DNA of 34,668 nucleotides, taken from NCBI GenBank assembly GCA_038326205.1, contig JBBQJV010000041.1, positions 1-34,668 on the forward strand, read 5' to 3'. Source of the stretch: UBA7672 sp038326205 (lineage in GTDB: Bacteria; Pseudomonadota; Alphaproteobacteria; Caulobacterales; Hyphomonadaceae). Within the stretch, counting starts at the first letter, position 1. Each line of letters begins with the position of its first letter. A model generated the notes under the pieces. The model made no database searches and was not told where the DNA came from. It was given only the letters and a program-made list of their open reading frames with translations. This document shows positions 8,383 through 17,409 of the stretch, in pieces. Position numbers and translations under genes: made by a program.

Positions 8383-9861
8383 ATGTTCAACGCCAGTCGC
8401 ACTGTGCCCGTGGTTGCCTTGGCCGTGAGCCTTTTTGGCATCTCCGCATGCTCACCAAAGGAAGCCGCGACTGCGCCGGCGGCCGCGCTTGCGCTTTCCA
8501 CTGAAGCCTCCACCGCCGCCGCCGACATCGTGAACGCTGCGACGCTGACGCCCAAGCCGTTGGTGGCCGAAGCGATTGACCTGCTGGCCGCGATCGTCAG
8601 TCAGGACAGCGTGGCGGGCCGTGGCAAGACCATCCCGCTCGCGCGCTTCCTGGGCGACCAGCTGGTGGCTGGCGGTTTCGCACCAGAGGATATCGTGGTC
8701 GCCGACGTGAAGGGCGAGGGTTTTCTGATCGCCACCTATCACGGCACAGGCAATGGCAAGCCAATCCTGATTTCGGACCACATCGATGTGGTCGAGGCGC
8801 TCGACAAGGATTGGGAGCGTTCGCCGTTCAAGCCCATCGTCGAGGACGGCCACATGTTCGGCCGCGGCACGGAGGATGTGAAGTTCGATGTGGCCGTCGT
8901 CGTCATCACGCTGAAGCGCCTGAAAGCCGAAGGCTTCAAGCCAGCGACAGACATTGTTCTCGCTCTGTCCGGCGACGAAGAGACGGCGATGGTGACAACC
9001 GAAAAGCTCGCCGAACTCTACAGACATGCGGGTCTTGTGCTGAACGGCGATGGCGGTGGCGGTCTGCTGGGGGAAGATGGCAAGCCCGTCGCCTTTTTCA
9101 TTCAAGGCGCAGAGAAGTCTTATGCCGACTATCGGGTAACACTCACCAACCCTGGCGGCCATTCCAGCGAGCCGCGCGTCGACAACGCGATCTACCAGCT
9201 GGCCGACGCCATCAAGAAGATCGAGGGCTATACCTTTCCGCGGCAGGTGAACGAGATCACGCGCGAATATCTAAAGGCGCTGGCGGTCCAGACCGGCGGC
9301 AAGGTTGGCGATGCGATGACGCGTTTCGCTGACAACCCTAAAGACAAGGCGGCGGCGGACCTGCTGGCATCCTATCCCGAACACGTCGGCACCATCGGAA
9401 CGACCTGTGTTGCCACCATGCTCAGCGGCGGCCACGCCCTCAATGCGCTTCCCCAAAGCGCATCGGTCGATGTGAATTGCCGAATCTTTCCCGGCACAAG
9501 CCCCGAAGAGGTTCGCACAACGCTTGAGAAGGTGATCGGCAATCCAGGCGCGAAAATGGAACGCCTTGAACAAACGCCGTCAAGCGACGCCTCGCCTCTG
9601 CGCGATGACGTGATGGCGGCTCTGCGCAAGGCGATCGATCGTCGCTATCCCGGCTTGCCCATCATCCCTGAAATGTCGGCCGGCGCGAGCGACAGTCTCT
9701 ATTTCCGGGCCTACGGCATTCCGAGCTATGGCCTCGGCTCGCTGTTCATGAAATCGTCGGACGACTTCGCCCACGGCCTGAACGAGCGCGTGGATCTTGG
9801 TTCGATCGACGGTGCGCTCGATCAGTGGAAGGTTTTGCTGACAGAACTGGCCGGCAAGTGA
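8383..9861 (+). CDS. M20 family metallopeptidase, predicted lipoprotein
   Basis: A 492-residue dizinc peptidase. The N-terminus (VALAVSLFGISAC) ends in a lipobox with Cys at about residue 26, so the protein is probably lipid-anchored in the periplasm or outer membrane. The metal and catalytic residues are H133 and D135 (DHIDVV), D165 (RGTEDVKFD), catalytic E199 and ligand E200 (GDEE), and H464 (FAHGLNE). The GGHALNALP segment belongs to the lid/dimerisation domain. M20 enzymes remove terminal amino acids or split dipeptides. I prefer ATG 8383 to longer starts because it directly precedes the lipoprotein signal. It is divergent from the amidohydrolase and ends 6 bp from the converging TonB receptor gene. 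Confidence 0.93.
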   Translation: MFNASRTVPVVALAVSLFGISACSPKEAATAPAAALALSTEASTAAADIVNAATLTPKPLVAEAIDLLAAIVSQDSVAGRGKTIPLARFLGDQLVAGGFAPEDIVVADVKGEGFLIATYHGTGNGKPILISDHIDVVEALDKDWERSPFKPIVEDGHMFGRGTEDVKFDVAVVVITLKRLKAEGFKPATDIVLALSGDEETAMVTTEKLAELYRHAGLVLNGDGGGGLLGEDGKPVAFFIQGAEKSYADYRVTLTNPGGHSSEPRVDNAIYQLADAIKKIEGYTFPRQVNEITREYLKALAVQTGGKVGDAMTRFADNPKDKAAADLLASYPEHVGTIGTTCVATMLSGGHALNALPQSASVDVNCRIFPGTSPEEVRTTLEKVIGNPGAKMERLEQTPSSDASPLRDDVMAALRKAIDRRYPGLPIIPEMSAGASDSLYFRAYGIPSYGLGSLFMKSSDDFAHGLNERVDLGSIDGALDQWKVLLTELAGK

Positions 9862-9867
9862 GGGGTC

Positions 9868-12297
9868 CTAGAATTTCTGACCCCACCTGATGCCCAGCGT
9901 ACGCGGTTGGTTGGTTCCCTGGAACGCATGCGCGCCGCAAGTGCCGATGGCGCAGGCGACGAAGTTGTAGGCGTCAACGCGTTCGTCGGTCACGTTGGAG
10001 AGGTAGGCGGTCAGCTTCCAGTCGTCGCGCGCGATCCCCGTCGTCAGATCAAGCGTGATGAAGCCCTTCTGGTCACCGAGGATGGCCTGGTCGACCACCA
10101 GAAGACTGGAGCGCGAGTCGGTCTGTCCTGAAACCGAGCCCTGGAAATGCGCGTCGAAGCCCATGAACGGGAATTCGTATCGCGCGGTGAGCGTGCCCTT
10201 GAAATCGGGCACCACAGGCAGCTTCTGGCCAGACGGGGCTTCCGGGTTCCCGGTCTCGTCGCCATCTGTGGCCGGATCGTCGCCCGCCTGAGGGCAATTC
10301 GTCTCCGGCGTCAGGTTCGCGTTGACGAAGCCGCAGAAGTTCGACGTCAGCTTCGCGTCCAGCAGCGAGAAAGCACCGCTGATCGTCAGGCCGTCAATCT
10401 GAGGATGCCAGGCGAAGTCGCCTTCAATCCCCTGAATCCGGGCCGAGGACGCGTTCTGAATTTCCGTCAGACCGTTCTGGCCCAGAATCGGGAACTGGAA
10501 GTCGTTCCAGTCCTCGGTGAACGCCGCCACATTGAGCGTGAGCGAATTGTCGAACCACTGGGTTTTGGCGCCAATTTCGTAGTTCACCAGTTCGTCCGCG
10601 AGATATGGCGGCAAGGTGCCTCGGCGATTGACGCCGCCCGGCCGGAAGCCGGTCGAGTAGGTCGCGTAGATCATTTTGTCCGGATCGAGATGGTAGCTGA
10701 TATTGGCGCGATAGGTCGCGCCGTTATCCTTCACCGTTCGATCAAGGTTCGTACAAGGCGAACCCGCCACCACGGCGGGCCCGAAGCAGGCCGCCTCGCC
10801 TGTGCGGCTCGAGAAGCCGGCGCCATATCCGAAGAACCCGGCCAGCGAGTTTTCATAACTGTAGAGGCGCACGCCGCCGGTCGCTGTCAGGTCGGGCGTG
10901 ATGTCGTAGGAGACCTCGCCAAAGACAGCGTAATCGCGATCGGTCCGCTTCTGCTCGGTCAGCCAGATGGTGTCTGGATGCCCGCTCACCTCGATTGCGG
11001 AAGCAATGTCCCGGACGATGTATTGCTGGTGAATGTGGTGCTTCTGCTCATTCTGGAAGAGCCCCGCCACGAAGCGCAGTTGGTCGCTCGCTGGCGAAGA
11101 AATGCGTATTTCGTTCGAGTAGAGCTGGAAGTCATCCTCGCCCTGATAGAACTGCGTCGGATCAACCGGCACGCCGCCATCGTCATAAAAATACGCGCCA
11201 TATCCAAACAGCACGTCGTAGTAAAATGCGTAGTCCGTATAGTCGTTGGCGGAGGAAATCTTGCGATCGAGATAGGAGGTCGAATAGATCAGGTCGAAAT
11301 TCCCGATCTTGCCCTCTAACGACAACGCCGCCTGCGCAAAGCGATCGTCGCTGAAGTCAGGTTCAAAGCGCTCGACTTTCAGATCGCCCAGATTGGGATC
11401 GAATGCACCGATGCCCTCAACGCTGGTCTTCTGAGCCATGACGCTCGGCGTGATCGTCCAGGTGTCATTGAGATCGATGCGCAACGCAGCGCGAACGCCG
11501 TAGGTTTCTGCCGAGTTGAAATCCTTCTTTACGAGATCAGCGTTCGTTGCGGTTATGCCTGAGGTCGGGAAAGTGCGGCTGCCCAGGACGTTGTCAATGT
11601 AGCCGGCATCCTTCTTGTAGTAACCGACAAGGCGGACGGCTGCATTGTCAGAGACGGGCTGGTTCACGAAGAACTCGGCCTGACCGCCCGTGCCGCCATG
11701 GTCGATCTGGTTCAGCTCGAGATCGTAGCCAGCTTCAAAACCCGAGGTGCTCGGCTTGTTCGAGATGATGCGAAGGACACCCGACTGCGCGCTCGCGCCA
11801 AACAGCGTGCCCTGCGGACCGGCGATCGCTTCAACGCGCTCGATGTCGTAAATATGCAGTGGCAGGAAGCCAAGAATAGTCGTGACGGGCTGCTCATTGA
11901 AATAGACGCCGACGCTGGGTTGCGACGCCGAGTGGTTTCCGTCGCCGCCACTCGCAACGCCCCTGAAGTAAATGTTGGTCGAGTTCGGCCCGGTCGACTG
12001 GTAGGTCAGACTTGGAATGTACTGGGCGTAATTCGAGAAATCTGCGACCTGGAGTTGCTCCAGCTTCTCGGTCGGAAACGCCAGAACCGTGATCGGAACA
12101 TCCTGAATGTCTTCGGACCGCCTCTGCGCGGTGACGACAACCACGTCCCGGCCCGATGAAGGCTCCGCAGCCGGCTGAGTCGTCTGGCCAACGGCAACGC
12201 CTGAGCCGCAGAGAATGGTCGACCCCAGCAAGGCTGCCCGGGTCATGGCCCGCCAGGTCCTGGTCAGGATAAGCGGCTTCTTGGCTTCGATCTGCAT
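9868..12297 (-). CDS. TonB-dependent outer-membrane receptor
   Basis: An 809-residue TonB-dependent receptor. A signal peptide (about residues 1-38, ending GVAVGQ) leads into a TonB-box-like VVVVTAQRR segment. The plug domain follows (EDIQDVPITV, IYFRGVA, VEAIAGPQGTLFG, GVLRIISNKP). The rest is a 22-strand-type beta-barrel ending in a terminal Phe (GQKF), the usual outer-membrane insertion signal. The substrate cannot be read from sequence; the neighbouring exported peptidases suggest peptides or a peptide-linked ligand. I start at 12297 because GGGGA lies 7 nt upstream and the signal peptide follows. It is downstream of the sulfotransferase on the same strand, 174 bp away, so it may have its own promoter. 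Confidence 0.95.
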   Translation of the reverse strand: MQIEAKKPLILTRTWRAMTRAALLGSTILCGSGVAVGQTTQPAAEPSSGRDVVVVTAQRRSEDIQDVPITVLAFPTEKLEQLQVADFSNYAQYIPSLTYQSTGPNSTNIYFRGVASGGDGNHSASQPSVGVYFNEQPVTTILGFLPLHIYDIERVEAIAGPQGTLFGASAQSGVLRIISNKPSTSGFEAGYDLELNQIDHGGTGGQAEFFVNQPVSDNAAVRLVGYYKKDAGYIDNVLGSRTFPTSGITATNADLVKKDFNSAETYGVRAALRIDLNDTWTITPSVMAQKTSVEGIGAFDPNLGDLKVERFEPDFSDDRFAQAALSLEGKIGNFDLIYSTSYLDRKISSANDYTDYAFYYDVLFGYGAYFYDDGGVPVDPTQFYQGEDDFQLYSNEIRISSPASDQLRFVAGLFQNEQKHHIHQQYIVRDIASAIEVSGHPDTIWLTEQKRTDRDYAVFGEVSYDITPDLTATGGVRLYSYENSLAGFFGYGAGFSSRTGEAACFGPAVVAGSPCTNLDRTVKDNGATYRANISYHLDPDKMIYATYSTGFRPGGVNRRGTLPPYLADELVNYEIGAKTQWFDNSLTLNVAAFTEDWNDFQFPILGQNGLTEIQNASSARIQGIEGDFAWHPQIDGLTISGAFSLLDAKLTSNFCGFVNANLTPETNCPQAGDDPATDGDETGNPEAPSGQKLPVVPDFKGTLTARYEFPFMGFDAHFQGSVSGQTDSRSSLLVVDQAILGDQKGFITLDLTTGIARDDWKLTAYLSNVTDERVDAYNFVACAIGTCGAHAFQGTNQPRTLGIRWGQKF

Positions 12298-12471
12298 GCT
12301 TGTTCCCCGCAATAAATCTCGCCGCGTCCCGACCACGCGATTCAGTCTTGTTGTAGCGGAGCGTAAGAGCGAAATACCCCTTCCGCGAAGCGGATTCATA
12401 CAAATCGGGAGCGGACCGGCCATATTTTGTGCACGCAGGCCACACTCGAGGCCTAACAACGCCCGAAAGCG

Positions 12472-14481
12472 TTAGGGCACTCCGGGATAGGCGAGCAGGA
12501 CATCGCCTAGGGCATCCTTAAGGGGACCCAGCCACGGCTCGTAGTTGCGCCACTGATCGACCCCGTCCCGGAAGATCGGCTGTCGCACCTGTTCGGAGGA
12601 CGCGGTGCGGACCGGGCGCTGCGTTTCATGGAAGGCGAGGCAGGCGGGTTCAAAGTCCAGACCGCAATAGGCCAGCAGCGCGTTGACCTCGGATTCCGTG
12701 TCCTCGACCATCCGCTCGTAGATCACCCGGTGCACCGCGTCCGGGCACACCCCGTCGAAATGCGCCATCAGCCGCACATAGTCGCGATAGTATCCGCCGA
12801 TGCGTCGCAGGCCGTATGTGAAGTTCTGCCCTTGGGCGAAGTGCTGCTTGAAGCCGGAGAAGCAGCACGCCAGCGGATGACGACGCGCGTCTATGATCTT
12901 CGCATTCGGCAGGATCAGCCGGATCAACCCGACATGCGCGAAATTGTTCGGCATCTTGTCGATGAAGAAGGGCCGGTGGGTCTTGCGCTGGATGCGTGTG
13001 CGCGACAGGTACTCTTCGCCAAGCTCACGAAGCTGCTCCGGAGTTAGATCAGAGACGATATCCGGATATCTCGACGAAGTGTCGTTGCCGGTGCGGCCAC
13101 CAAGCCGTCGGGCGATGGCGGGCATGTCCGGGAGTTCCATCGTGCCTTCGACCCGCGAGTGGCTTGCGAGGATCTGCTCTATCAGCGTTGATCCCGCGCG
13201 CGGCATTCCAAGGATGAAAATGGGGTCTGGCGCCTCGCATCCCTGTCCAACGCGCGACTCGAACAGAGCGGGCGTGTAGACACGGGCGGAGTTCTCCACC
13301 AGATGCGCGGTGTCCTCGTCGTCATAGTCGACGCGGTTCTCACCCATCCGGTTTCCGTGATCGTAGTGTTCGAACGACTCCGCGTATGCGCCGGCATCTT
13401 CGAGCGCCTTGCCGAGGGCGAAGTGAAGATGGAGTTCGTCTTCCGGCGCCAGGTCCGACTGCTGAAGCGCGCTCCGCATTACGCGCACATCATCCGGTGA
13501 AAACCGGAACGTCTTGAGGTTTGCGAGGCTCCACCATGCTTCGCCAAGGTCGGGCTTCAGGGCGATCGACTTGCGATAGGCCTCAATACTGTCGGCAGAG
13601 CGCCCGACGGTCTTCAGCACATGCCCGAGGCTCATCCAGACTTTCGGCCGGTTGGGATACTCGGCCAGCAGCGATTCATATGATGCGATCGCGGTTTCGT
13701 ACTCGCCCAGCCGCACAAGCGCTGCGCACCTCAGCGCCCTATAGTTCGGATTGCGGCCATCCTTAACCAGTAGCACATCCATATCCTGAACGACCGCCTC
13801 GGCCTTGTTGAGCCGCATCCGGATGATCGCCAGATTGTGGCGCGCCGCTGCAAACCCAGGTGCCAGCTCCAGCGCCCGCTCCAGCAGGGCTTCGGCGTCC
13901 GGATACCGCCCCAGCCGTGCGCCAACCTCGGCAAGCATACGGATCGCCATCACATCTGTGGGGTGGCGCTTCAGGTAGTCACGCAAACCATGCTCTGCCA
14001 CGGCAAGGCGTCCATCGACCAGCGCCAAGGCAGCCTCAAGCAAGGCCGGATCGCGGGTTGAATCGGCGACATGACGGTTGTAGGCGGCGTCGGCGGTCTC
14101 CGCGTCGTTTGCTATCGTGGCGATGTCGCCGAGCAAGCGCCAGGCGTTGGGAAGTTTCAGCCCGTTCCTCAGCGCCGACCCGACAAGGGCAATGGCATCA
14201 TCCAGCCGGTTTTCGCGATAGCGCAAAAGCCCCAGTTCAAATGTCGCACGCGGCCAGAGCCGCCCATCACGTTCAAGCGTCGCGAATGAGGCGCTGGCCC
14301 GCTCGAGATCGCCTAGCTCCCGAAGCGCGGCCGCTTCAAGCAATCGCGCTTCGCGGTTGCCCCGCGCCACCTTGAGGATTTCCCCGGCCTGCTCGCGCGC
14401 CAGCTCTGGCTGGTCGCTCACCAGCGTCCAGCCATGCGCAAGCGCAACGCTGACCGACCCTGTCTCCTCCGTTTCGTTCAT
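12472..14481 (-). CDS. TPR-repeat sulfotransferase
   Basis: A 669-residue two-part protein. Residues about 20-390 are tetratricopeptide repeats (e.g. a full repeat near PNRPKVWMSLGHVLKTVGRS). The C-terminal about 260 residues form a Sulfotransfer_3-type domain with the 5'-phosphosulfate-binding loop FILGMPRAGSTLIEQIL near residue 425. It should transfer sulfate from PAPS to a hydroxyl, possibly tyrosine, on a substrate recruited by the TPRs. There is no signal peptide, so it is cytoplasmic. The domain pair TPR plus sulfotransferase beside a TonB receptor is, to my knowledge, recurrent in Caulobacterales and sphingomonads, but the acceptor is unknown. The start at 14481 has GGAA upstream. Confidence 0.9.
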   Translation of the reverse strand: MNETEETGSVSVALAHGWTLVSDQPELAREQAGEILKVARGNREARLLEAAALRELGDLERASASFATLERDGRLWPRATFELGLLRYRENRLDDAIALVGSALRNGLKLPNAWRLLGDIATIANDAETADAAYNRHVADSTRDPALLEAALALVDGRLAVAEHGLRDYLKRHPTDVMAIRMLAEVGARLGRYPDAEALLERALELAPGFAAARHNLAIIRMRLNKAEAVVQDMDVLLVKDGRNPNYRALRCAALVRLGEYETAIASYESLLAEYPNRPKVWMSLGHVLKTVGRSADSIEAYRKSIALKPDLGEAWWSLANLKTFRFSPDDVRVMRSALQQSDLAPEDELHLHFALGKALEDAGAYAESFEHYDHGNRMGENRVDYDDEDTAHLVENSARVYTPALFESRVGQGCEAPDPIFILGMPRAGSTLIEQILASHSRVEGTMELPDMPAIARRLGGRTGNDTSSRYPDIVSDLTPEQLRELGEEYLSRTRIQRKTHRPFFIDKMPNNFAHVGLIRLILPNAKIIDARRHPLACCFSGFKQHFAQGQNFTYGLRRIGGYYRDYVRLMAHFDGVCPDAVHRVIYERMVEDTESEVNALLAYCGLDFEPACLAFHETQRPVRTASSEQVRQPIFRDGVDQWRNYEPWLGPLKDALGDVLLAYPGVP

Positions 14482-14578
14482 TCAGGAATTCCAAGGGTGA
14501 TGCCGGTCGCATGCTAAGTGCTCAGCATGATATTCTAATGCCTGACGATTTTTGAACCAGCCATAATCGACGATTGAC

Positions 14579-14606
14579 CAACGCATAGCTACATGGCTAT
14601 ACGTTG
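14579..14606. promoter_or_regulatory. Palindromic operator upstream of the arsR-family gene
   Basis: An inverted repeat with arms CAACG-c-ATAGC (14579-14589) and GCTAT-a-CGTTG (14596-14606), symmetric at 10 of 11 positions about a 6-nt centre. It lies 29 bp upstream of the ArsR-family start codon. Dyads of this size are typical operators for ArsR dimers, so autorepression of the operon is the likely role. No -35/-10 boxes could be assigned with confidence. Confidence 0.6.
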
Positions 14607-14635
14607 ATTGGTAGCTAACGGGGAATCGGCGGCGG

Positions 14636-14959
14636 ATGTCGAACGCTCACGACCTTCTCTTCAGGACACTCTCCGATCCGACGCGGCGGGCGATCTTTGA
14701 ACGTCTGTGCCGCGAGGGTGAAAAGACGGTGGGCGCTCTCACGGCGCGCGCCGGTGTTTCTCAGCCGGTCGTCTCGAAGCATCTCGGAATCCTGAAGCAG
14801 GCCGGACTCGTGCGCGATCGGCCTGACGGTCGTCAGACGCACTATAGCGCGCAGCTTTCCGCGCTTGCCCCGCTGATCGACTGGACAAGCAAGATGACGG
14901 GCTTCTGGGAAAGCCGGTTCAACGATCTCGAGGATCTGCTCAAGAGGATGGACCAGTGA
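14636..14959 (+). CDS. ArsR family transcriptional regulator
   Basis: A 107-residue winged-helix regulator. DPTRRAIFERL opens the first helices, and VSQPVVSKHLGILKQAGLV (about residues 41-59) is the recognition helix-turn-helix followed by the wing (DGRQTHY). The classical metal box ELCVCDL is absent and there is only one Cys (C25), so metal sensing is unlikely. This subtype is typically encoded beside SRPBCC/AHSA1 genes, as here. A palindromic operator lies just upstream. Its TGA stop overlaps the GTG start of the next gene by 4 nt, so the four genes probably form one autoregulated operon. Confidence 0.9.
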   Translation: MSNAHDLLFRTLSDPTRRAIFERLCREGEKTVGALTARAGVSQPVVSKHLGILKQAGLVRDRPDGRQTHYSAQLSALAPLIDWTSKMTGFWESRFNDLEDLLKRMDQ

Positions 14960-15408
14960 GAGGAGTCGCCAAAAAGCCGCCAGCGAAGGCACGCAAAGCA
15001 GCAGCGAAGCCAAAGCTGCTAGCAGGCGGCAATCCGCAGAGCGCAAAGGGCTACGGAGACGCCCCGGTCCAAGTCTATATCTCGGCTTTGCCGCGTTGGA
15101 AGCAGGACGTCGGCCGCCGCTTAGATGTGCTCATCGTTCGCGCTGCTCCGACTGTGCACAAGGCGGTGAAATGGAATTCACCATTCTACGGCAATGAAGG
15201 CGACGGCTGGTTCGTCTCGTATCACTGCATGAGCCGATACGTGAAAGTTGCCTTCTTTCGCGGCGCTTCGTTGAAGCCCCTGCCACCAGTCGAGTCCAAG
15301 CAGCAGCACGTGCGATACCTCCACATCCATGAAGGCGAAGCGTTCGACGAGGCGCAGTTTTCGGAGTGGATCAAGCAAGCCAGCAAGCTGGCGGGCGACA
15401 AGCTGTGA
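14956..15408 (+). CDS. DUF1801 domain protein
   Basis: A 150-residue protein. The first about 25 residues are Lys/Ala-rich (AKKPPAKARKAAAKPK) and probably disordered or nucleic-acid contacting. The rest matches the DUF1801 (YdhG-like) fold, with the signatures PTVHKAVKWNSPFYG and VKVAFFRGASL. The molecular function of DUF1801 is unknown; the domain is often found with ArsR/AHSA1 genes. It starts with GTG inside a 4-nt GTGA overlap with the regulator. A second, diverged DUF1801 gene follows 40 bp later, which suggests tandem duplication. Confidence 0.8.
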   Translation: MRGVAKKPPAKARKAAAKPKLLAGGNPQSAKGYGDAPVQVYISALPRWKQDVGRRLDVLIVRAAPTVHKAVKWNSPFYGNEGDGWFVSYHCMSRYVKVAFFRGASLKPLPPVESKQQHVRYLHIHEGEAFDEAQFSEWIKQASKLAGDKL

Positions 15409-15448
15409 CCGGCGCGCGCAGGCACGATACGAGGAAGGCGATGCACAC

Positions 15449-15898
15449 ATGAAGATAGGAAAAAGTGTGCCGATGGTCGCGAAAGCGGGAGAGTCTCCCT
15501 CCGCCCTCATCGATGCCCGCATCCAGGAACTGGGTGATTGGCGCGGTGAAATGCTCGCCCGCGTCAGGAAACTGATCCAGCAAGCAGATCCTGAAATGAT
15601 CGAAACGTGGAAGTGGCGTGGTGTTCCTGTGTTCGAACACGACGGCATCCTCTGCACCGGCGAAACTCACAAGAGTGTCGTGAAGACGACCTTTGCCAAG
15701 GGAGCGTCGCTGCCTGATCCGACGGGCATCTTCAACTCCATCCTTGAGGGCAATACGCGGCGCGCAATCGATTTCCGCGAAGGCGACAAGATCAATGAGA
15801 AAGCGTTCAAGGCGCTGATCCGCGCGGCGGTGGAACTGAACACTGCAAAGCGCACCGCTCCTGCGAAGAAAAAGCCGGCAAAGGGCAAAAGAAAATGA
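15449..15898 (+). CDS. DUF1801 domain protein, second copy
   Basis: A 149-residue DUF1801-type protein: ADPEMIETWKWRGVPVFEHDGILC corresponds to the conserved W-x-P-x-F core, followed by VVKTTFAKGASL. The C-terminus is a Lys/Ala/Pro-rich tail (TAPAKKKPAKGKRK), the reverse of the first copy, which carries its basic tail at the N-terminus. ATG 15449 is preferred because GAGGAAGG lies about 10 nt upstream; the frame is open from 15329. The stop codon overlaps the start of the SRPBCC gene as ATGA. Function unknown. Confidence 0.78.
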   Translation: MKIGKSVPMVAKAGESPSALIDARIQELGDWRGEMLARVRKLIQQADPEMIETWKWRGVPVFEHDGILCTGETHKSVVKTTFAKGASLPDPTGIFNSILEGNTRRAIDFREGDKINEKAFKALIRAAVELNTAKRTAPAKKKPAKGKRK

Positions 15899-16326
15899 AC
15901 GAGACCAATACTGAAACACTCTCGGTCACGATTGAACGGGATTTTGCCCATCCACCTGAAAAGCTCTGGCGGGCTCTGACGTAGCCTCACCTGATCGAAG
16001 CATGGCTGATGAAGAACGATTTCGTCTTAACCGTTGGACATCGGTTTAACCTGCAGGGCGACTGGGGCGGCGTTCTAGACTGCGAGGTGCTCACGGTCGA
16101 GCCGCGCGAGTCGCTGGCCTACACGTGGGATTTCAAGCACGAGGACGCGGCCTATAACCTCAAAAGCGTCGTGAGATTCACGCTAACCCCCACGGATGCG
16201 GGCACGCTTCTGCGCATGGAGCAGGAGGGATTCCGGCCGGAGCAGAAGCAGGCGATAGGCGGCGCGCGGCATGGCTGGCAGCAATTCCTCGTTAACCTGG
16301 AGAAGCTGTTGGCGGAGACAAGCTGA
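15895..16326 (+). pseudogene. SRPBCC/AHSA1-family gene interrupted by an in-frame TAG
   Basis: Read from ATG 15895 the frame gives an SRPBCC (START-like, AHSA1) protein, but codon 30 is TAG (15982-15984), between FAHPPEKLWRALT and PHLIEAWLMKNDF. On both sides the protein matches the family without any shift, and the frame then runs open to 16326. The intact product would be about 143 residues: the N-terminal strand, then GHRFNLQGDWGGVLDCEVL, then the C-terminal helix GWQQFLVNLEKLL. A downstream ATG at 16009 could make a 105-residue fragment lacking the first strand. A nonsense mutation, sequencing error or stop suppression are all possible. It is the last gene of the ArsR operon, with a 4-nt ATGA overlap. 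Confidence 0.8.
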
Positions 16327-16370
16327 AGACCACCGGCAGATCAAAGTTGTCCGACGAAGCGGCTTGATCC

Positions 16371-17408
16371 ATGCTCGCAGGAATGACCCACCCGACCCTG
16401 ATGGAAAGCGAAGCGCGCGAGTCTCCGGCCGTTGCCGCGCGGCTCGCCATTGAGGCCGGGCCGGCTCTTGTACAACTTGGCGCAAGGCTGCGCGAGATCG
16501 CGCCGCTTCTTGTTTTGGCGGCTGGACGTGGCAGCTCGGATGCGGCGGCCCTGCTCGCCAAATACGTATTCGAGATTCGGCTAGGCCTGCCCACCGTTTC
16601 GGTAGCGCCGTCGGTCCAGTCCATCTATGGCGCACAGCTTCAACTCGAACGCGCGCTTGTGCTCGCAATCTCTCAATCCGGGCGCAGCCCTGATCTGGTG
16701 GAGTTCTGCCGCACGGTGCCCGGCGCAGGCGTGTTGCGCGTCGCGATGGTCAATGACACGTCTTCGCCGCTGACGGGCGCAGTTGATGTTGTTCTCCCGC
16801 TTATGGCTGGACCTGAAACCAGCGTCGCGGCTACCAAATCCTGCATCGCGGCGATGACACTGGTGCTCGGCCTGTGCGGGCACTGGCGCCAAGACGCCGG
16901 GATGATCGCGGCCTTCAACAGGGCAGGCGACGTGATGGAGCGCGCCCTGCAGGCCGACTGGTCGCACGTTGCAGACTTTCTCGACGGCGATGGACCGGTT
17001 TATGTTGTCGGTCGCGGCCCCGGGCTCGCCATTGCAGCCGAAGCTGCGCTGAAGCTCAAGGAGACCAGCGGGCTCCATGCCGAATCCATTAGCGCGGCGG
17101 AAATACGTCATGGCCCTTTTGCGCTGGCCGGCCCCGATCTTCGGGCAATCATCTTCGCTCAGCGCGACGCAGCCTTCGAAAGCCTCAAGACACTTGCTGC
17201 CGACCTCACGGCACGCGGCACATCTGTCCTGCTGATCTCACCCGACAAGTCTCTGCCGGGTGTCCACACGCCGGCCGATGATGAACCGGTTCTGGAACTC
17301 ATCGCGATGCTGCTGCGGTTCTACCTGTTCGCCAACGGCGCCGCACTTCGCAGGGGCCGCTCCCCAGACCGGCCGCCGATGTTAAGCAAGATCACGGAGA
17401 CACGCTGA
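16371..17408 (+). CDS. SIS-domain sugar-phosphate isomerase/deaminase (NagB-II/AgaS type)
   Basis: A 345-residue protein with two SIS domains. The first carries AAGRGSSDAAALLAKY and the AISQSGRSPDLVEF phosphate loop; the second carries GRGPGLAIAAEAALKLKETSGLHAESISAAEIRHGP. This is the architecture of the GlmS isomerase half and of NagB-II, which converts glucosamine-6-P to fructose-6-P plus ammonia. The glutaminase domain is absent, so it is not GlmS. Its placement 1 nt before nagA supports the deaminase role. A second in-frame ATG at 16383 is an equally possible start. It begins 44 bp after the broken SRPBCC gene. Confidence 0.88.
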   Translation: MLAGMTHPTLMESEARESPAVAARLAIEAGPALVQLGARLREIAPLLVLAAGRGSSDAAALLAKYVFEIRLGLPTVSVAPSVQSIYGAQLQLERALVLAISQSGRSPDLVEFCRTVPGAGVLRVAMVNDTSSPLTGAVDVVLPLMAGPETSVAATKSCIAAMTLVLGLCGHWRQDAGMIAAFNRAGDVMERALQADWSHVADFLDGDGPVYVVGRGPGLAIAAEAALKLKETSGLHAESISAAEIRHGPFALAGPDLRAIIFAQRDAAFESLKTLAADLTARGTSVLLISPDKSLPGVHTPADDEPVLELIAMLLRFYLFANGAALRRGRSPDRPPMLSKITETR

Positions 17409-17409
17409 C

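Noticed and set aside
10147..11319. A 390-codon plus-strand open frame opposite the TonB receptor
   Set aside because: Antisense to a receptor with a clear plug and barrel; no motif of its own.
12452..12474. Hairpin CCTAAC...GTTAGG at the end of the sulfotransferase gene as an intrinsic terminator
   Set aside because: The stem is short and no T-run follows on the minus strand.
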